Origin: Roseiarcus sp035656495
GTDB lineage: Bacteria; Pseudomonadota; Alphaproteobacteria; Rhizobiales; Beijerinckiaceae
Length of the DNA: 37,979 bases
Direction of reading: 5' to 3'
Assembly (NCBI GenBank): GCA_035656495.1
Contig: DASRSL010000015.1
Coordinates: forward strand, 1 to 37,979
Shown here: positions 1-7,704 of the stretch, piece after piece
Layout of the letters: every line of letters starts with the position of its first letter
Position numbering within the stretch: the first letter of the stretch is position 1
The notes under the pieces: generated by a model
Seen by the model: the letters and a program-made list of their open reading frames with translations, nothing else
What the model was told of the DNA's origin: nothing
The model's database searches: none
Position numbers and translations under genes: made by a program

Positions 1-551
1 TTGCCATCGATGCGATGACCCCTCTAGGGTTCCGGTCAGCGTGGCCACCCAGGCGACGAAGCAGCGCTGGACTGCTAAAAACGACGGTTTCATCGAACGC
101 CGCGCAAACGCTGCCGCTTCCGCCATGCCGTTATCCACCCCACTCAACCCACTCTCCGCTCCCAGAAAGGGATATTTCTGCCATGAAAATAGCATGGCGG
201 CTTGCGAGAGTTATGCGCATTGCGCATGCGTCGAGGTCAGGTCGGTCGCCATTTTCGTCGATAATGGCGCGCCCCCGGGCGCTGATTGATTGCTTAGCCA
301 GAGAAGGGGACATTTCTACTTTGCCTTGACACGCGGCGTCCTTGCCCCGGTCTTGCCCCGATCTTGCCCCGGCCGTTCCTTGGAGACGCCAACACACCCG
401 CGTTCCTTTCATCCAAATCAACCGGCGATACCTCGTGTCAAAAGAAGCCTCATCGGGAGAACGGCCGTAACCTCGTCCCGCACGGACGTCATAAGACGAT
501 CCTCGGGCGAGGGTGACGGCTGCGCGCAATCCGGCGATATAACCAAGCCCC
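1..551. other. Gene-free leader with possible insertion-sequence debris
   Basis: No open frame here looks like a real protein; the longest, on the minus strand, is low-complexity and has no recognisable domain. Two short similar strings, around 168-178 and 305-316, both read roughly ggga-atttct, and a perfect 6-bp inverted repeat (GCCATG/CATGGC) lies at 180-198. Such strings could be remnants of transposon ends, but no transposase remains, so this is only a suspicion. A tandem repeat at 339-371 is listed separately. No RNA gene was seen. Confidence 0.4.
339..371. repeat. Three tandem 11-bp units
   Basis: Three consecutive 11-bp units, each ending in cttgccccg, lie at 339-349, 350-360 and 361-371 and differ only in the first two bases. 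They are outside any gene. Replication slippage is the simplest origin, and no function is evident. Confidence 0.8.
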
Positions 552-1577
552 ATGCGGCCGCTCCTGCATCCTTTTCTGGTCAATGGACGAACCGGCGACC
601 CGGCGCTCTATATCGAGACGCTTTTCGAGAAGGGCGCGATCATGTTTGACCTCGGCGACCTCACGGATCTGTCGCCGCGCAAGATCCTGCGTCTCGAACA
701 CGTCTTCGTCTCGCACGCGCATATCGACCATTTCTTCGGCTTCGACCGCCTCCTCCGATTTCTGGTCGGGCGGGACAAGGTCGTCCGCCTCTACGGGCCG
801 GCCGGCTTCATCGGGCAGGTTCATCACAAGCTCGCCGCCTATCGCTGGAATCTGGTCGACCGTTTCGCCGACGATCTCGTTTTCGTCGTCGCCGAAGTCG
901 ACCGGGAGCCGGACCCAAAAGTCCGGACCGCGCAACTCAGGCTCAAGACCGGCTTCACGGTCGAGCCCATGAAAGCCGATTCGTTCGCCGACGGTCTCCT
1001 TCATGCCCAGCCCAATTTCCAGGTCAGAGCCGCGGTGCTGGAGCACGGCACGCCCTGCCTCGCCTTCGCGGCGCAGGAGACGGCGCACGTGAACGTCTGG
1101 AAGAACCGGCTGAGCGACCTGGGGCTTCCGGTCGGCCCGTGGCTCCGCGGTCTCAAGCGCGCGCTTCTCGAGGGAAGGCCGGACGATTATCCGATTGAAA
1201 TCGGCGCAGGCGCGAAGGCGACGAGCCCGAGGGCCGCGCCGCTCGGCGCGCTACGCGCAACGGCGACGGTCACGCCCGGCCAGAAGATCGGCTACGTGAC
1301 CGACGCGGCCGACACGGCGGCCAACCGTGAGGCGATCGTCCGGCTCGTTCGCAACGCCGATCTCCTCTACATCGAGGCGCCGTTCGCCGAGGCCGACACG
1401 GCGATTGCGGCGGACCGCTCGCATCTGACGACGGCAGCGGCCGGATCGATCGCGCGCGAGGCCGGCGTGAGACGGGTCGAGCCATTTCACTTCTCGCCCC
1501 GTTACGCCGGCGAGGACGCCCGCCTGATCGGCGAAGTCTTGGCCCGCTTTTCCGGCGCGGCGGCGAAAAGCGCCTGA
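552..1577 (+). CDS. Metallo-beta-lactamase-fold hydrolase, RNase Z-like
   Basis: This 341-aa protein is a soluble metal-dependent hydrolase of the metallo-beta-lactamase superfamily, closest in layout to ribonuclease Z (tRNA 3'-end processing). The key sequence is the HAHIDHFFGFD motif near residue 55, the HxHxDH signature that binds two zinc ions. It is preceded by a beta-strand with FDLGD and followed by the RLEHVFVSH-type context common in RNase Z-like proteins. A late aspartate (YVTDAADT, about residue 250) and a histidine in RSHLT (about 288) fit the remaining metal ligands. The start is the first ATG of a long frame; no good ribosome-binding site is visible. It stands alone, with a gene-free stretch on both sides. 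The fold is certain; RNase Z activity rather than another hydrolysis is inferred. Confidence 0.85.
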   Translation: MRPLLHPFLVNGRTGDPALYIETLFEKGAIMFDLGDLTDLSPRKILRLEHVFVSHAHIDHFFGFDRLLRFLVGRDKVVRLYGPAGFIGQVHHKLAAYRWNLVDRFADDLVFVVAEVDREPDPKVRTAQLRLKTGFTVEPMKADSFADGLLHAQPNFQVRAAVLEHGTPCLAFAAQETAHVNVWKNRLSDLGLPVGPWLRGLKRALLEGRPDDYPIEIGAGAKATSPRAAPLGALRATATVTPGQKIGYVTDAADTAANREAIVRLVRNADLLYIEAPFAEADTAIAADRSHLTTAAAGSIAREAGVRRVEPFHFSPRYAGEDARLIGEVLARFSGAAAKSA

Positions 1578-2220
1578 GCCGATTGGCGCAATCGCCGCCC
1601 GTCAAGGGGCAGGCGCGGGTCGTGGGACCATCGTCGTGCAAAGCCGGCGCGGCGCCGACGCCAAGCGGAAGGGGCGCCGGCAGCACATCCATGCCAAGTC
1701 GCTACAAGAGCTCCCCATTGCGGTTTTGAGCTTTTTCAGGGTTTTGGCGCAGAACACGAGCGCAAAAACACGACGCAGCTCTTGGGCCCCCTGGGCGAAT
1801 TTGCGGTCCCGAAGTCATTCGAAATGCGCTTGCAGGCGCGGCGGCGCGGGGCCGACTGGCGGAGTAGCCGGGAGCGGAATGAGAAGCGGTCATTGTCGCG
1901 TTTCTGAGACAAGAACAAATATAGCACAGCAGCCCGGCTTTCCGCCAGCAATTTTCTCCAGAGACCGATGGATGATCTGCGGGCGTCACTCCGACGCCCG
2001 CAAAGCGCCTTGGAGCGCAAGCGACGTGGGCGCCGCGCGGTCGCGCCCGCGCCACAGACCGGCCGAAACCGGCGCACGAACGACGCCGCCTGACGGCCGC
2101 CGCGGCGCCGAAAACAGGGAATTTGCTTTTGGCGAGCAGCGAATTCTTTTGCGAAAACAGGGTAGTTTTGCACCAAAGCAGCGAACGTCCGCGCGGTTTC
2201 CCCTAGCGTAAGCGGGAGAC
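1578..2220. other. Gene-free gap with short repeats
   Basis: No convincing gene lies in these roughly 640 bases. Composition switches between very GC-rich and AT-rich patches. The distal part (2109-2170) holds short AT-rich repeats listed separately. A GAAC-N7-GCAC string near 1915 resembles half of an alphaproteobacterial SOS box but does not match it and has no gene beside it. Confidence 0.6.
2109..2170. repeat. AT-rich direct repeat patch
   Basis: An 11-bp string cgaaaacaggg occurs at 2109-2119 and again at 2152-2162. Between them is agcgaattctttt (2139-2150), which resembles the agcgaattttttcgcc units near 36.6-36.75 kb. The patch therefore probably belongs to a dispersed intergenic repeat family present at least twice in this window. 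Function unknown. Confidence 0.6.
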
Positions 2221-2238
2221 CCCCTGGCTATGCCGGGG
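2221..2238 (+). repeat. Hairpin at left end of an IS200-type element
   Basis: The sequence CCCCTGGCTATGCCGGGG folds as a CCCC/GGGG stem with one bulged T, then a GGC/GCC stem and a TAT loop. It lies about 85 bases before a truncated IS200-type transposase. IS200/IS605 elements carry imperfect subterminal hairpins of this kind, which the TnpA transposase recognises, so this is probably the left-end hairpin of the remnant. Confidence 0.55.
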
Positions 2239-2321
2239 TGGCAGTAGCAGTCTGACGTTGTCGGCGGTCCACCAGCGAAGTTCCAACGTGAGCAGCCACT
2301 CACACGAAAGGAACTTCAGCA

Positions 2322-2504
2322 ATGGACAACTACGAGAGCCTAAGCCACACGACATGGACCTGCAAATATCACGTGGTCTTCATTCCGAAATGTCGGCGCA
2401 AGGCGGAGCTGCGGCGATACTTGGGCGAGGTGTTCCGCAAACTCGCGCTACAGAAGGAGTCGAAGGTCGAAGAAGGGCATCTCGGCGCTGGTCGCGGACC
2501 GTAA
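2322..2504 (+). pseudogene. tnpA: Truncated IS200-type transposase TnpA
   Basis: The first 54 codons (to about 2483) match the N-terminus of IS200-family Y1 transposases: MDNYESLSH, then CKYHVVFIPK, then RYLGEVFRKLALQ and VEEGHL. An intact family member is about 150 aa and continues with the HUH metal-binding motif and a catalytic tyrosine. Here similarity stops right after EEGHL, the frame reads a few unrelated residues and ends at 2504. All catalytic residues are missing, so it cannot transpose. A ribosome-binding site (gaaagga) precedes the ATG. The break point coincides with the 3' break of the neighbouring DUF29 remnant. Confidence 0.85.
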
Positions 2505-2763
2505 TCGTCCACGATCGGCTGCGCTCATCCGGCTGATGGTCCCAGAGTTGAGAAGATGGAGCATCAGCACAGGCAGGGGCGCCCTCGAGCCGATGATATT
2601 GCTCCTCGCCCACGTCATCGACCTCCTCGGCGATCGCCGCGGGATCGATTTCGGCGAGTCTTCCGGCGCGCAACAATTCTGCCTGGCGCCGAGCCCAGGA
2701 ATAAATGTCGGCTTCCTTGGCCACCGGCGCTCCCGTCTCTTTCCGAGCGGCGTTCCGGCCCAT
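2484..2763 (-). pseudogene. Broken DUF29-family gene
   Basis: Reading leftward from an ATG at 2763, the frame gives YSWARRQAELLRAGRLAEID and IAEEVDDVGEEQYHRLEG, the typical start of DUF29 proteins, small proteins of unknown function of about 140-160 aa. From about 2580 to 2545 the expected LPVLMLHLLN helix is found only in the +1 frame. The original frame resumes with WDHQPDERSRSW, so two compensating small indels have scrambled about 12 residues. After QRR (about 2484) similarity stops at the IS200 remnant and the C-terminal half is absent. It starts 12 bases after the cobS stop on the same strand, so it was probably co-transcribed. A frame-scrambled but expressed stub cannot be excluded. 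Confidence 0.75.
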
Positions 2764-2774
2764 CGACTGTTCGC

Positions 2775-3779
2775 TCAGCTCAGCGCGACATTGAGCGCGC
2801 TCTCCGGCAGCTCCTGGCCGAAGGCGCGCTGATAGAACTCCGCCACCAGCGAGCGCTCGAGCTCGTCGCACTTGTTGAGGAAGGTGAGGCGGAAGGCGAA
2901 GCCGATATCCTTGAAGATCTCGGCGTTCTCGGCCCAGGTGATGACCGTGCGCGGGCTCATCACGGTCGACAGGTCGCCGTTGATGAAGGCGTTGCGAGTG
3001 AGATCGGCCACGCGCACCATCTTGTTGACGATGTCGCGGCCCTCCTTGCGCCCCCGATAGTGTTGCGCCTTGGCCAGAACGATGTCGACCTCCTTGTCGT
3101 GCGGGAGGTAGTTCAGCGTGGCCACGATCGACCAGCGGTCCATCTGGCCCTGGTTGATCTGCTGGGTGCCGTGATAGAGGCCGGAGGTGTCTCCCAGCCC
3201 AACCGTGTTGGCGGTGGCGAACAGGCGGAAGGCCGGATGGGGGCGGATGACGCGCGCCTGATCGAGCAGCGTCAGCTTGCCCGACACTTCGAGCACGCGC
3301 TGGATCACGAACATCACGTCGGGCCGGCCCGCGTCATATTCGTCGAAGCAGAGCGCGATGTTGTTCTGTATCGCCCAGGGCAGCATGCCGTCGCGGAACT
3401 CCGTCACCTGCATGCCGTCCTTCAGCACGATCGCGTCCTTGCCGACGAGGTCGATTCGGGAAACGTGGCTGTCGAGGTTGATGCGCACGCAGGGCCAGTT
3501 GAGGCGCGCCGACACCTGCTCGATGTGAGTCGACTTGCCGGTGCCGTGATAACCGGCGATCATGACCCGGCGATTGAAGGCGAAACCAGCGAGAATGGCG
3601 AGCGTCGTGTCGCGGTCGAACAGGTAATCCGGGTCGACGTCCGGCACGTGCGCCTCGGCGGCCGAATAGGCCGGCGCCTCCATGTCCGAATCGATGGCGA
3701 ACGCCTTGCGCACGGAGATGCGCGTGTCCGGCACGCCGGGAATGGGTTCGGCCGCTGTCGGCGTCTCTCTCGAATTCAT
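2775..3779 (-). CDS. cobS: Cobaltochelatase subunit CobS
   Basis: CobS is the AAA+ ATPase subunit of the aerobic cobalt chelatase (CobN-CobS-CobT), which inserts cobalt into hydrogenobyrinic acid a,c-diamide during vitamin B12 synthesis in the cytoplasm. The 334-aa length is normal for the family. A Walker A motif (GYHGTGKST, residues 76-84) and a Walker B motif (ALCFDEYD, about 142-149) are intact. The LFATANTVGLGD stretch and the GQMDRW arginine-finger region are strongly conserved in CobS. The J-domain gene lies about 110 bases upstream on the same strand, the usual Hyphomicrobiales arrangement. cobT, often immediately downstream, is replaced here by a DUF29 remnant and insertion-sequence debris, so CobT must be encoded elsewhere if the chelatase works. 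Confidence 0.96.
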   Translation of the reverse strand: MNSRETPTAAEPIPGVPDTRISVRKAFAIDSDMEAPAYSAAEAHVPDVDPDYLFDRDTTLAILAGFAFNRRVMIAGYHGTGKSTHIEQVSARLNWPCVRINLDSHVSRIDLVGKDAIVLKDGMQVTEFRDGMLPWAIQNNIALCFDEYDAGRPDVMFVIQRVLEVSGKLTLLDQARVIRPHPAFRLFATANTVGLGDTSGLYHGTQQINQGQMDRWSIVATLNYLPHDKEVDIVLAKAQHYRGRKEGRDIVNKMVRVADLTRNAFINGDLSTVMSPRTVITWAENAEIFKDIGFAFRLTFLNKCDELERSLVAEFYQRAFGQELPESALNVALS

Positions 3780-3890
3780 CAGTCCTCCACGCTCTCGCCC
3801 CGGAGGCGAAAAGGGGCTCTCTCATACTCAGACACCCGCGCGGGCAAAAAGCAGACCGCTTAACCCGCGACCGGCCCAAAGGGTTGCCTT

Positions 3891-4481
3891 TCAGACCAGC
3901 TTGTTGGACCGCAGATAATTATAGGCCTGAATGATCTCGCGCAATTTGTCTTCCGATGATCGGTCGCCGCCGTTCGCATCCGGATGGTGGCGTTTGACCA
4001 GATCCTTATAACGGGCCTTGATCTTCGCCTGCGTGGCCTCGCCGTCAAGACCAAGGGTCATCAACGCCTTGAGCGCGAGGGCGTTGTAGCGCGGCGGCGC
4101 CTCCGGCTGTCCTTTTCCACGCACGCCGCGGCGACGCGCGGCCCGCGCCTCGGCAAACACCGATTCGTCCACGTGGCTCGCCGCCGCCCGCGCGTCGATC
4201 TTCCAGGTCGGACGATGGCCGACTGCGTCGGCTTGGCGAAACTTCGCCATCGACTCGTCGTCCATGCCGCGGAAATAGTCGTAAGATGCGTTATATTCCC
4301 GCACGTGATCCTTGCAAAAGAACAAATACTCGCCCTCCCGCTCGCGGCCCTTGGGCGCCCGGAACGCGCCTTCCGCGGGGCAGCCGGGATGGCTGCATGG
4401 GGTCTTGACCGAGGCGTTGTCGAGCGTGCGCCGGGCCGGCTTGACCCGGATGCGATCGAACAGTCGAGAATTCAAATCCAT
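3891..4481 (-). CDS. J-domain (DnaJ-like) protein next to cobS
   Basis: This 196-aa cytoplasmic protein carries a C-terminal J domain with the HPD tripeptide (residues 166-168) needed to stimulate a DnaK-type Hsp70. The preceding helix is AKIKARYKDLVKRH and the final helix ends in YNYLRSNK. It lacks the Gly/Phe and zinc domains of true DnaJ. The N-terminal part has a possible small metal site, CSHPGC followed about 25 residues later by FCKDH. The start MDLNSRLFDRIRVK is chosen because it is the conserved N-terminus and is preceded by aaagg; the frame stays open upstream to 4700 but that part looks random. It is divergent from bolA and upstream of cobS. Its Hsp70 partner is not known. Confidence 0.92.
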   Translation of the reverse strand: MDLNSRLFDRIRVKPARRTLDNASVKTPCSHPGCPAEGAFRAPKGREREGEYLFFCKDHVREYNASYDYFRGMDDESMAKFRQADAVGHRPTWKIDARAAASHVDESVFAEARAARRRGVRGKGQPEAPPRYNALALKALMTLGLDGEATQAKIKARYKDLVKRHHPDANGGDRSSEDKLREIIQAYNYLRSNKLV

Positions 4482-4638
4482 GTCCAGACCTTTATGAGCG
4501 CCGACGCCGCCAGACAAGAGCCTTCCGGCTCGAGGCGACGAACCCCGCCCGAGCGGCGGCCGAAAAAACGCCTCCGGTCGAAAACCCCTCACGATATTTA
4601 ATGTCGATGGACGATAAACGGGAGAGCGGCTGGTGGTT

Positions 4639-4902
4639 ATGCGGGAAAGAATTATCGCGCGTTTGACGGACGAACTCGAACCGTCCTTCCTCGATGTCAT
4701 CGACGAATCCGACAGGCACGCGGGTCACGCCGGCGCGCGTCCGGGCGGCGGCACGCATTACCGCGTGCGGGTCGTTTCGGCGAAATTCTCCGGCCTCAGC
4801 CGGATCGCGCGGCACCGCTTCGTCTACGGCCTGCTTCCGGCTGAATTCGCCGACGGTCTGCATGCGCTCGCGCTCGACGCCAAGGCGCCGGGAGAGACAT
4901 GA
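4639..4902 (+). CDS. bolA: BolA-family protein
   Basis: This is a small (87 aa) single-domain BolA protein. BolA proteins usually act with monothiol glutaredoxins in iron-sulfur cluster handling and iron sensing. The hallmark RHAGHAGARPGGGTHYRVRVVS and the helix RIARHRFVYGLL are intact; the conserved histidines are candidate cluster or metal ligands. An in-frame GTG at 4633 lies closer to the ggagag element at 4621-4626 and could be the real start, adding two residues. It overlaps the next gene by four bases (ATGA), so the two are translationally coupled, and it is divergent from the J-domain gene. Confidence 0.93.
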   Translation: MRERIIARLTDELEPSFLDVIDESDRHAGHAGARPGGGTHYRVRVVSAKFSGLSRIARHRFVYGLLPAEFADGLHALALDAKAPGET

Positions 4903-5459
4903 CGACCGGCGAGACCGAATCGTTCGGTCCCTACGTCTTCACACTTTCGTCGGCGGAGGGGGCAGCCGCGGCGGCGCGGTTCGGCTTGCGAGCAGCGCTT
5001 CGCGGCGGTTTTATTCTGGGCCATCTTGCGCCGCTCGCGGCCTTCGCGCTTGTTCTGCTCTTCGTCTCCATCCTGGCCATGACCGATTTGATCGGGCGGC
5101 GCGCCGCGCAAGCAAGCATCCTCCTCGCCGCCGCGGCTTTCATGATCCAACGGCTGGCGGCCCATTGGCGCATTCGCCGGTCTCGAAACCTCGGACGGAA
5201 AGCCATGGAATCTCTCGCGGCCGACGGAGCCTTGACGGCGAGGGTCGACGAGGCGGGCCTGACGCTCGAAGGCGGCGGGCGGGCGCGAAGGCTCGAGTAC
5301 GTCAATTGCGAGGAGGCCGAAGACGCCGGCGGCCTGATCTATCTATGGCCACACGACGGGCCCCCGATCGTCCTGCCGGCCCGGGTGTTCGGAGAAGGCG
5401 AGACGGGACGGTTCGTCGCCTGGAGCAAAGAACGGATAAACGGTAAGCAGCCCTGTTAG
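4899..5459 (+). CDS. Small inner-membrane protein, YcxB-like
   Basis: The 186-aa protein has a short soluble N-terminus, two adjacent hydrophobic helices (about residues 40-62 and 68-86) forming a hairpin, and a beta-rich C-terminal soluble part. The motif DEAGLTLEGGGRARRLEYVNCEEAED and the ending LPARVFGEGET resemble the YcxB-like domain family, which is widespread and has no assigned function. It overlaps bolA by four bases and is probably co-expressed with it. Membrane placement is clear from the sequence; family membership is moderately sure. Confidence 0.8.
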   Translation: MTTGETESFGPYVFTLSSAEGAAAAARFGLRAALRGGFILGHLAPLAAFALVLLFVSILAMTDLIGRRAAQASILLAAAAFMIQRLAAHWRIRRSRNLGRKAMESLAADGALTARVDEAGLTLEGGGRARRLEYVNCEEAEDAGGLIYLWPHDGPPIVLPARVFGEGETGRFVAWSKERINGKQPC

Positions 5460-5515
5460 CCGGCCCTGGACGTCAGGAGACGCGCGTCGATCTAGCCGGC
5501 GACAGGTTCCCGCCC

Positions 5516-6943
5516 TTACTGCGTCGTCGGAATGGTCGCCGTTGTGTCAGGGGCCGCGGTCGTCGATCCCTGCGTCGCCGATGTCTCGACCGGCTTCGAC
5601 GGCGGCAGCGGCGCCTTCTGCGCGACATGCGGCGGCTTTTCGGCCTGCGCCAACGAAACGTCGCGACGCGGCGGCAGCGGAACCTCGGTCGGAATCGGCT
5701 GGTCGGGGATGTAGGCGGCGACCTCCGGCTGGACTGGCTGGTCCTGGCCCCCGAGATGCAGCCATTTCTTCACGTTCTGCGTGCCCGCTCCCCACATTCC
5801 CGCCACTCCGCCGGTCGACGTCGAGGCGAGCGCGACCGGCTGCTGTCTCGGCTGCGCTGCGGACTCAGCCGCCGCGGCCTCGACAGGCGCGGTGCGCGCG
5901 GCCGCCGCCGCGCGCTGCTTCCCAGCGCTGGTCGCGGCGACCTTCACGACCGCCGGCACGAGTTTGGGCGCATCGTTCAGCACAATTTCCTGTGATCCCC
6001 CGACCAGGGCGTCGGGGTCGCTCGTGTCCTTGTAGCCGGCGAACACCGGGTTCTGGCCGCCGTCCGCGTAGACGGTGCGGGTCGCCTTCACGCCCGAGGC
6101 GGCGAGTTCGGCAACCTTGGCGTTGTCTTTGGCCTCCTTTTCGGCGACTAAAGCCTCGACTTCGTCGTCTCGCTGAAGCGCGGGGCAAGGCGCGCTCGCC
6201 GAAACCGGGTCGTTCGCCGTCGCGCCGAACACGTAGTGCTTGCCGCAGATCACGACCGGCGGTTCCGTCTTCGCGACCTCGAAATGGTCGGAGCCTTTCT
6301 TCAGTTCTTTCCAGAACGCGATGTTGGGATCGAGCCGGTACTTCGCCATGTTCTCCGGCGTCATGCGAAACGGATAGGACTGCAGTTGGATCTCGCGCTG
6401 GCCGCCGCGCAATGCGTCGCGCGCGATGGCGTAGATGTCCGCGACCTGCTCGTCGGTCATGGAGAAGCAGCCCGCGGACGAACAGACGCCGTGCACCATG
6501 ACGCTGCCGCCGGTTCGCCCGTAGGCGCGGTCGTAAGCGTTCGGGTAGCCGACATTGAAGGCGAGGTAGTAGTGCGAGTTCGGGTTCAGCTGACCCGGCT
6601 CGATCGTGTAGAAGCCCTCGGGCACCTGCATGTCGCCCTCGACCTTCTTCGGGCCGAGCTGTCCGGACCACCGGCAGATCGGATAAGTCTTCAGGAGCGC
6701 ATAGCGCCCCTCCGACGTCATCTTCCAGATTTCGAGCTCGGCCTCCTTCTTGTAGGTGCGGATTAAAACCGGCGAGGACGGCGTCGTGTCGATCTTCGAC
6801 ATCTGTGCGAGCGTCGCGCTCGAAATGGGATGCTCCGAGCGGCCCGGGCCAGTGTCGAGGTACGAATCATCGCAACCGGTGAGAAGCGCCCCCGCCGCGA
6901 CCGTGAGGCCGAGCGCCGCCAGGCGCCAGAATGACAAATTCAT
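5516..6943 (-). CDS. L,D-transpeptidase (YafK/YkuD type) lipoprotein
   Basis: The product (475 aa) is a predicted lipoprotein: a hydrophobic signal ending in the lipobox LTGC with Cys24. A YkuD-type L,D-transpeptidase domain spans about residues 45-200, with the catalytic block HG(x)6GC (His151, Cys159, in HGVCSSAGCFSM). These enzymes make 3-3 cross-links in peptidoglycan or attach proteins to it in the periplasm; the YafK subgroup also removes such links. The C-terminal 220 residues are low-complexity, rich in Ala, Pro and Gln, and probably disordered. The start at 6943 is preferred over 6967 because it has gggga five bases upstream and gives a proper signal peptide. It stands alone as a transcription unit. 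Confidence 0.9.
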   Translation of the reverse strand: MNLSFWRLAALGLTVAAGALLTGCDDSYLDTGPGRSEHPISSATLAQMSKIDTTPSSPVLIRTYKKEAELEIWKMTSEGRYALLKTYPICRWSGQLGPKKVEGDMQVPEGFYTIEPGQLNPNSHYYLAFNVGYPNAYDRAYGRTGGSVMVHGVCSSAGCFSMTDEQVADIYAIARDALRGGQREIQLQSYPFRMTPENMAKYRLDPNIAFWKELKKGSDHFEVAKTEPPVVICGKHYVFGATANDPVSASAPCPALQRDDEVEALVAEKEAKDNAKVAELAASGVKATRTVYADGGQNPVFAGYKDTSDPDALVGGSQEIVLNDAPKLVPAVVKVAATSAGKQRAAAAARTAPVEAAAAESAAQPRQQPVALASTSTGGVAGMWGAGTQNVKKWLHLGGQDQPVQPEVAAYIPDQPIPTEVPLPPRRDVSLAQAEKPPHVAQKAPLPPSKPVETSATQGSTTAAPDTTATIPTTQ

Positions 6944-7132
6944 CCGATTCCCCGCGTTTGCCGACAACCTTATAGGCGCCAGCCGATGAAATCCACACGG
7001 CGGAATGAAGCGCCCCGAAGGCCTACCGCCGCGTTAACCTCGAGCTTCCCTTGAACTTTCCTCCCGATGTGGTCGCCTGGGAGCATTGGGTTGAAATTGC
7101 GGCGCTTGTTCGGCAAGGCCCGCCACAGGACG

Positions 7133-7600
7133 CTACCAGCGGGTCTCAATTGGGGCAAGGTCGAAGATTTCGGCGAGCCGCGCCCGCGTGCCTGTGGTCG
7201 TTCCCTCCGGCAGCGCGCCGCGGGGAAAGAAGCGCGCCTCCTTTATCTCCCGGTTCGGCCTGCGCTCGCCGAGTCGGGCGAAATCGCGAATCACGTAGAC
7301 CGCGACATGATCGCGGCGCGAAGGCCTCTCGTTGAAGAACAACCCATGCAGGACGGGCTCTCCGCGAACGGCGACACACGCCTCCTCTTCAAGTTCGCGC
7401 CCGAGGGCGTCGAGGCAGGTTTCCCCCGCCTCGACGCCGCCGCCGGGAAAGTGCCATCCCGACACATAGCCGTGCCGCACCAGAAGAATGGAGTCGCCTT
7501 TGCCGACGACCACGCCCCGCACGCCGAGCGTCATTGGCCGCGTCATCAAGAAGCTCAGATGCGCGATCCTCGATCGGATCCGGGGTGACAAGAAGGGCAT
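7133..7600 (-). CDS. Nudix hydrolase
   Basis: A 155-aa Nudix-fold hydrolase, expected to cleave a nucleoside diphosphate linked to another group using magnesium. The Nudix box reads GGVEAGETCLDALGRELEEE, followed by ACV. The metal-binding RELEEE core is intact, but the glycine normally found two residues after it is a cysteine. The start of the domain (LGVRGVVVGKGDSILLVRHGY, then WHFPGGG) is typical of the small 'house-cleaning' Nudix proteins. The substrate cannot be told from the sequence. An alternative start at 7546 would remove 18 residues that lie outside the domain. It is transcribed divergently from the metallophosphoesterase. Confidence 0.9.
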   Translation of the reverse strand: MPFLSPRIRSRIAHLSFLMTRPMTLGVRGVVVGKGDSILLVRHGYVSGWHFPGGGVEAGETCLDALGRELEEEACVAVRGEPVLHGLFFNERPSRRDHVAVYVIRDFARLGERRPNREIKEARFFPRGALPEGTTTGTRARLAEIFDLAPIETRW

Positions 7601-7704
7601 GCCGAGGGGATCCTTCCTGCCGGCGCGGCCGGTTGTCTTTCCGTTGAAGCCTGCTTATTGCAGCCGGTCAACGAGGGCGCGGCGCCGTGTGAACCGGATC
7701 AGCA

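Noticed and set aside
131..583. 150-aa minus-strand open frame at the left edge
   Set aside because: Low-complexity composition, no ribosome-binding site, no domain, and it overlaps the start of the real RNase Z-like gene.
489..1088. Long minus-strand frame rich in Glu, Asp and Arg
   Set aside because: It is the antisense shadow of the RNase Z-like gene; such long antisense frames are normal in GC-rich DNA.
1908..1925. Possible SOS (LexA) box
   Set aside because: GAAC-N7-GCAC misses the second half-site consensus and there is no damage-response gene beside it.
2556..3863. 435-aa plus-strand frame across cobS
   Set aside because: Antisense shadow of the certain cobS gene; its composition (His, Arg, Val, Glu) is typical of shadows.
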